A stretch of 64,000 bases of DNA from an uncultured Porphyromonadaceae bacterium (GTDB taxonomy: Bacteria > Bacteroidota > Bacteroidia > Bacteroidales > Muribaculaceae): the NCBI GenBank assembly GCA_902495075.1, contig CABUVO010000011.1:1-64000 (forward strand), written 5' to 3'. The notes beneath the pieces are model-generated. The model did not search any database and was not told the DNA's origin. It saw nothing but the letters and a program-made list of their open reading frames with translations. A program made the translations under genes and the position numbers. Below, one piece after another: positions 60,204 to 64,000 of this stretch; position 1 is the first letter of the stretch, and each line of letters starts with the position of its first letter.

Positions 60204-61556
60204 TTAGGGGATGGCGGTCTTGCGACCATCGATGATGTAGATGCCGGGGGCGGGAATGCACTTCAATTGGCGTCCTTGAAGATCATAGATACCCTTACCG
60301 AGAGATTCTCCATTCTGTTCAGCCTCAATCTCACCTATACCCGATCCATCGCTCTGCACGGAGCCGGTTGGCACAATCGTGCTCTGGGTCTTCACACTGA
60401 CCGACAGAGCAGGAATCATCCAGCCAGGTGTGGCATCATTATATAGATTTCCTGTGCGGTCGAAAGTATAATAATAAACACGTGTTAAACGTCCTGCCTT
60501 CGGTCTGTACAAACCACTGACAATCACCTTTCCCTTCCCTACTTCTATAGGGACTGCCGGTTCAAGCTTTACTCCCTCGACCAGAAAGGGCTTTTGCAGA
60601 TTACGTTCAGGATTGATGACGTAGGGACGGTTAGCATCGATAGAACTTACCGGAGCAAGTTTCAATTCCGTTCCTTCGACAGTCTCAACAGTCTGTACCT
60701 TTGTGCCCTCACCGAAAACCGAGGCAATCTGCGCCTTACTCAACGAAAAAGGGAAACATACCGACGACCACTCTCCTGCAGTCATTGTTTTGTCTACCAT
60801 CACGTCTGCATTATCCTTACCTTCTTTAACCGACACTTCAGAATCCTCGGAGATATAGGTAATACCCTCAAGATTGTAAAGGAAGTGCGACAATTCGCTT
60901 TTGATGGTTTTCATACCCTCAACATCAGGGTGATTGAGTTTTTTCGACATATTGCTGAGTTTGAGCAAAGGTATGCCGTAGTGCTCGCAAATCGCCTCCG
61001 TAGAACTGTTGATATCCTCGCTGAGACCATAGTTGAGCATAAACACGATTGTCGATTTCGGATATTTTCTCTGCAAATAATCAATCACATAGGCTGTTCC
61101 GCCACGATATGTACGCTTTGCTGCGTCAGTGAAGTTGCTCCATGCATACTCCCCGATAGGAGCATTAAAGGTATTGTCGTTAGTTGCGCCCTCTATGATA
61201 ATCAGACCAGCCTCGCGGAGATTGCTTACACGCCCCACAAAAGAGTTTGTAAGGTCAGTAGTATTGTTTTTGCCATAAGTGCACATGGCGCTACCGGAAA
61301 AAGAATTGTTCTGCTCCAGACGCATGCCCGTTTCATTCTCGAAAAGCTTCCACCAAGTCTGCTCCACATCCGTCACATCGGTCTGCGACCGTGGGAAAAA
61401 AGGAGTATTCGTTACAGGGTCGTTATAACCCTTGAATGTTGAAAACGAATCTCCAAGCACTGAGAAACTGCCATACTTATCTGCTAACAGTGTGTTGGCA
61501 CCAGCCGAAAAGGCAACGACGCAACATAGCGCCAGAAAATATATAATTTTTTTCAT
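60204..61556 (-). CDS. Secreted SGNH/GDSL-type hydrolase with C-terminal beta domain and sorting-like tail
   Basis: The 450-residue protein has a signal peptide (about 1-20). The SGNH esterase blocks are SVLGDSFSTFKG (block I, nucleophile Ser), NNSFSGSAMC (block II Gly/Ser), GATNDNTFNAP (block III Asn) and the late NHPDVEGMKTI with the catalytic His. Such enzymes deacetylate glycans or esters. Residues about 245-410 form a beta-rich module also seen in Muribaculaceae-type secreted proteins, and the tail GIYDLQGRQLK...GIYIIDGRKTAIP is sorting-like. The start overlaps the GH3 stop (ATGA). It is the last gene of the second PUL. Confidence 0.85.
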   Translation of the reverse strand: MKKIIYFLALCCVVAFSAGANTLLADKYGSFSVLGDSFSTFKGYNDPVTNTPFFPRSQTDVTDVEQTWWKLFENETGMRLEQNNSFSGSAMCTYGKNNTTDLTNSFVGRVSNLREAGLIIIEGATNDNTFNAPIGEYAWSNFTDAAKRTYRGGTAYVIDYLQRKYPKSTIVFMLNYGLSEDINSSTEAICEHYGIPLLKLSNMSKKLNHPDVEGMKTIKSELSHFLYNLEGITYISEDSEVSVKEGKDNADVMVDKTMTAGEWSSVCFPFSLSKAQIASVFGEGTKVQTVETVEGTELKLAPVSSIDANRPYVINPERNLQKPFLVEGVKLEPAVPIEVGKGKVIVSGLYRPKAGRLTRVYYYTFDRTGNLYNDATPGWMIPALSVSVKTQSTIVPTGSVQSDGSGIGEIEAEQNGESLGKGIYDLQGRQLKCIPAPGIYIIDGRKTAIP

Positions 61557-63832
61557 TGATAAGTCAGAGTTATTTTTTTAAGATTTGCACTCGACGAACC
61601 AGTCATGATATTGAAAAGACCGGGTTCGCACACAAAGTCAAGATCATAATTATAGAACTTAAGCATATCGCTGTCAATGGTAAACTCAACATTATGCGAT
61701 TCCCCTGGAGCAAGCGATATCTTGCGGAAATCTTTCAGTTCCTTCAACGGTCGAGTGGTCGAGCCAACAAGATCCTGAATATAGAGCTGAACAATCTCTT
61801 TTCCTTCGCGTTCTCCGATATTAGTCACACGAACGGACACCTTAACTATGTCTCCTTCTTTCATGGTTGAGGATGAAAGCACCGGATCTCCATATTCGAA
61901 AGTTGTGTAACTTAACCCGTAACCGAAAGGATAAAGCGGGTCATTGGGAATATCAGTGTAATTACTGTCATACCGACGGTAATACTTTCTATATTCCGGT
62001 TGCGGACGACCCGTATTTTTCCTGATATAGCTCATAGGTAACTGACCGACATGATAAGGGAAACCAGCCGGCAGTTTGGCAGACGGATTTACCTTTCCTG
62101 TAAGCACGTCTGCAACCGCATCTCCCCCTTCGCTCCCGGGAAACCATGCATTGAGTATTGCATCAACATTCTCATTTTCCCATGTGAGCACAAGCGGGCG
62201 GGCTGTAAAAAGAACCAATACAACCGGCTTACCGGTAGCCACCAGATCTTTCAGCAACTGTTTCTGAGGTTCGGGGATAGAGATATCTCCGCGCGAGCCA
62301 CCCTCGCCCGACATTTTGTAAGGCTCACCCATGGCAGCGATAATGACATCCGAAGATTCGGCAAGCTTTAACGCTGCCTCTCTCATCTGCTTTTCGGAGC
62401 GTCCATCGCGCCGTAAGATATCTTTATACGACATCTTCTTTTCGAGCACGGAGTCTAAAAGCTGATGGCATCCGGTCTCAAACCGCACGTTGTCACCATA
62501 TACCTTCTTAAGCCCCTCGTAAAGTCCTACACAATGGCGTTTATCATAAGCTACGTTCCACATACCCTTCATTGCCTCTGCATAATCCCCCATCGGGCCG
62601 ATAAGGGCTATCCGGCAGTCCTTGTTGAGAGGAAGAAGATTCTTGTCATTTTTCAGAAGCACCATCGATTCTGCAGCGGCTTCACGTGCAAACTGACGGT
62701 TCTCTTTTGTATAGACATCCCTTTTTTCCCTTTTGGGGTCAAGATAACGATAGGGATCATCGAAAAGTCCGAGTTTATATTTAGCCTCAAGAATCCTGCG
62801 ACATGCTGCATCTATCTGGTTCTCGGTAACACTGCCATTGGCAATCGAAGCGGGGAGAGTGGAATTGTAGAGATTGCTGACCATATCCATGTCGCAACCG
62901 GCATCAAGCGCACGGGCAGCGATGGTGGCGTTGTCTCCAATACCATGATTCCTCATTTCTTCGATACCGGAATAATCAGACACTACGAACCCATTGAATT
63001 TCCATTGATTGCGCAATACATCAGTCAGCAGATATTTGTTGGCTGTTGCCGGCACGCCCTCAAACTCGTTGAACGCTGCCATAACGCTCCCCGCTCCGGC
63101 TTCGACCGCCTTCTTATATGGCAACATATATTCGTTGAACATCCGTTGCCTACTCATGTCAACCGTGTTGTAATCACGTCCTGCCTCCGCTGCGCCATAT
63201 AATGCGAAATGCTTTACACATGCCATCAATGTTTTCGGATCGTCAAGGCGTTCACCCTGATACCCTCTCACCATCGCGGCGGCAATCTCTCCTCCGAGCA
63301 CAGGATCCTCTCCTACACCTTCCATGATACGCCCCCAGCGAGGGTCATGACATATATCCACCATCGGCGAAAAATCCCAACAGATTCCCATTGCGGTTGC
63401 TTCCAATGCAGTGATGCGAGCCGTCTTCTCGATCATCGGAATATTCCACGATGATGCGAGAGCCAAAGGAATAGGAAATGTTGTGGCAATACCATGAATC
63501 ATGTCCATACCAAAGAGGAGCGGAATTCCAAGGCGAGATTCCTTTACTGCGATATCCTGGAATTTACGCAATTCCTCTGCTCCTGTTATGCCGAACACAC
63601 CGCCAGCCTGCCCCGACCTGATTTTACCCGCTACATCAAGGCTCTTCTGGTTACCGGTGAGCACACCGGTAACCGGAAGATTAAGCTGTCCTATCTTTTC
63701 CTCCAGCGTCATGCGCGACATCAGATCCGAAATAAAGGCATCCATATCCTTTTCCGACCTTTTTTCTGCCCCACATGGCACTGTCAGAAATGCAGCTCCT
63801 GCAATTATAAGATATTTACAAAGATTCTTCAT
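61553..63832 (-). CDS. GH3 family beta-glycosidase (BglX-like)
   Basis: The 759-residue exo-acting beta-glycosidase has a signal peptide (about 1-22; LCKYLIIAGAAFLTVPCG). The TIM barrel contains GIPLLFGMDMIHG, FSPMVDICHDPRWGRIMEG, VKHFALYGAAEAG and the nucleophile Asp286 in GFVVSDYSG. The alpha/beta sandwich and C-terminal FnIII-like domain follow (GQLPMSYIRKN, YPFGYGLSYTTFEYG, IQDLVGSTTRPLKELKDF). The start at 63832 was chosen; an in-frame ATG at 63862 would overlap susD. It probably trims beta-linked oligosaccharides in the periplasm. It follows susD at 7 bases and couples to the SGNH gene. Confidence 0.95.
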   Translation of the reverse strand: MKNLCKYLIIAGAAFLTVPCGAEKRSEKDMDAFISDLMSRMTLEEKIGQLNLPVTGVLTGNQKSLDVAGKIRSGQAGGVFGITGAEELRKFQDIAVKESRLGIPLLFGMDMIHGIATTFPIPLALASSWNIPMIEKTARITALEATAMGICWDFSPMVDICHDPRWGRIMEGVGEDPVLGGEIAAAMVRGYQGERLDDPKTLMACVKHFALYGAAEAGRDYNTVDMSRQRMFNEYMLPYKKAVEAGAGSVMAAFNEFEGVPATANKYLLTDVLRNQWKFNGFVVSDYSGIEEMRNHGIGDNATIAARALDAGCDMDMVSNLYNSTLPASIANGSVTENQIDAACRRILEAKYKLGLFDDPYRYLDPKREKRDVYTKENRQFAREAAAESMVLLKNDKNLLPLNKDCRIALIGPMGDYAEAMKGMWNVAYDKRHCVGLYEGLKKVYGDNVRFETGCHQLLDSVLEKKMSYKDILRRDGRSEKQMREAALKLAESSDVIIAAMGEPYKMSGEGGSRGDISIPEPQKQLLKDLVATGKPVVLVLFTARPLVLTWENENVDAILNAWFPGSEGGDAVADVLTGKVNPSAKLPAGFPYHVGQLPMSYIRKNTGRPQPEYRKYYRRYDSNYTDIPNDPLYPFGYGLSYTTFEYGDPVLSSSTMKEGDIVKVSVRVTNIGEREGKEIVQLYIQDLVGSTTRPLKELKDFRKISLAPGESHNVEFTIDSDMLKFYNYDLDFVCEPGLFNIMTGSSSANLKKITLTYQ

Positions 63833-63839
63833 AATAGAA

Positions 63840-64000
63840 TTACCAACCGGGATTTTGCACAAGAGCTGGATTCTGATCCAATTCTACAGAAGGTATGGGC
63901 CATAGATAATCCCGTTCCGTCACTTTGCGCACATAGAGCGTGTTTCCCGTGATGTAGCGTTCCTCCTTGCCGTTAAGCGTTTCGAGAAGTTTCCAGCGTT
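63840..64000 (-). CDS. SusD/RagB protein, C-terminal end (partial)
   Basis: The last 53 codons of a minus-strand gene run off the right edge. The frame reads RWKLLETLNGKEERYITGNT, then VRKVTERDYLWPIPSVELDQ and ends NPGW, the typical SusD C-terminus (WPIPxxExxxNPxxxQNPGW). It is directly followed by GH3 and SGNH genes, so it belongs to a second PUL whose SusC and regulator would lie beyond the window. Confidence 0.9.
   Translation of the reverse strand, partial: RWKLLETLNGKEERYITGNTLYVRKVTERDYLWPIPSVELDQNPALVQNPGW

Noticed and set aside
60594..61442. 282-codon plus-strand ORF opposite the SGNH gene
   Set aside because: Antisense shadow with no start signal; the minus-strand frame has a signal peptide and SGNH blocks.

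Overview
The window looks like a chromosomal segment of a gut-type Bacteroidales bacterium, most likely of the Muribaculaceae. The family assignment is inference. The phylum-level evidence is direct: promoters carry the Bacteroidota -7 element TAnnTTTG with a TTTG/TTG box 20 bp upstream, there are SusC/SusD pairs with an ECF sigma/FecR pair, and GH97, class 3 fructose-bisphosphatase, PadR-PspC and menaquinone genes are present. The 5' end of a 16S rRNA gene runs off the left edge on the minus strand.

Layout. 1-545: start of an rRNA operon with its promoter and leader. 546-3481 (minus): queA-aroA-small membrane protein, a coupled operon. tRNA-Val(TAC) follows at 3603, with promoter and terminator. 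3809-6295 (minus): large secreted repeat protein with a C-terminal sorting-like tail. 6580-16088 (plus): long housekeeping run yqeY-serS-pseudokinase-GNAT-menG-U32 hydroxylase-DUF2027-DUF695, then a secreted GH13 amylase. 16309-19015: tiny acidic lipoprotein, coiled-coil membrane protein and a convergent, overlapping amino-acid permease. 19074-25783 (minus): HEXXH mini-protein, lipoprotein, Ca2+ P-type ATPase, Gate-domain transporter, an overlooked 54-codon gene coupled to a VKOR/C39-like membrane oxidoreductase, a 44-bp tandem repeat and a thioredoxin. 26118-35635 (plus): autoregulated-looking PadR-PspC, fbp, a TPR protein with an outer-membrane barrel, a conserved unknown and a MazG-like pyrophosphohydrolase.

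35619-56911 is a polysaccharide utilisation locus (PUL). Its minus arm holds a DUF4886/SGNH protein, an EEP phosphatase and a GH97. Its plus arm holds ECF sigma, FecR anti-sigma, SusC with an STN signalling domain, SusD, a GH31 glucosidase fused to a sugar-isomerase-like TIM barrel, an EEP-beta-helix protein and a Big2-like secreted protein. STN-SusC, FecR and sigma should form a trans-envelope sensor that switches the locus on when its glycan is imported. 56918-60090: DAACS symporter, tRNA-Gln(TTG) behind an unusual hairpin leader, EamA exporter and a compact antitoxin-GNAT toxin pair. 60204-64000 (minus): 3' end of a second PUL (SusD C-terminus, GH3, SGNH esterase), which continues past the right edge.

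Points most worth a second look are the VKOR/C39-like gene with its coupled 54-residue peptide gene, the GH31-TIM barrel fusion, the degenerate kinase behind serS, and a recurring pattern of short tandem duplications sitting between stop and start codons of neighbouring genes.
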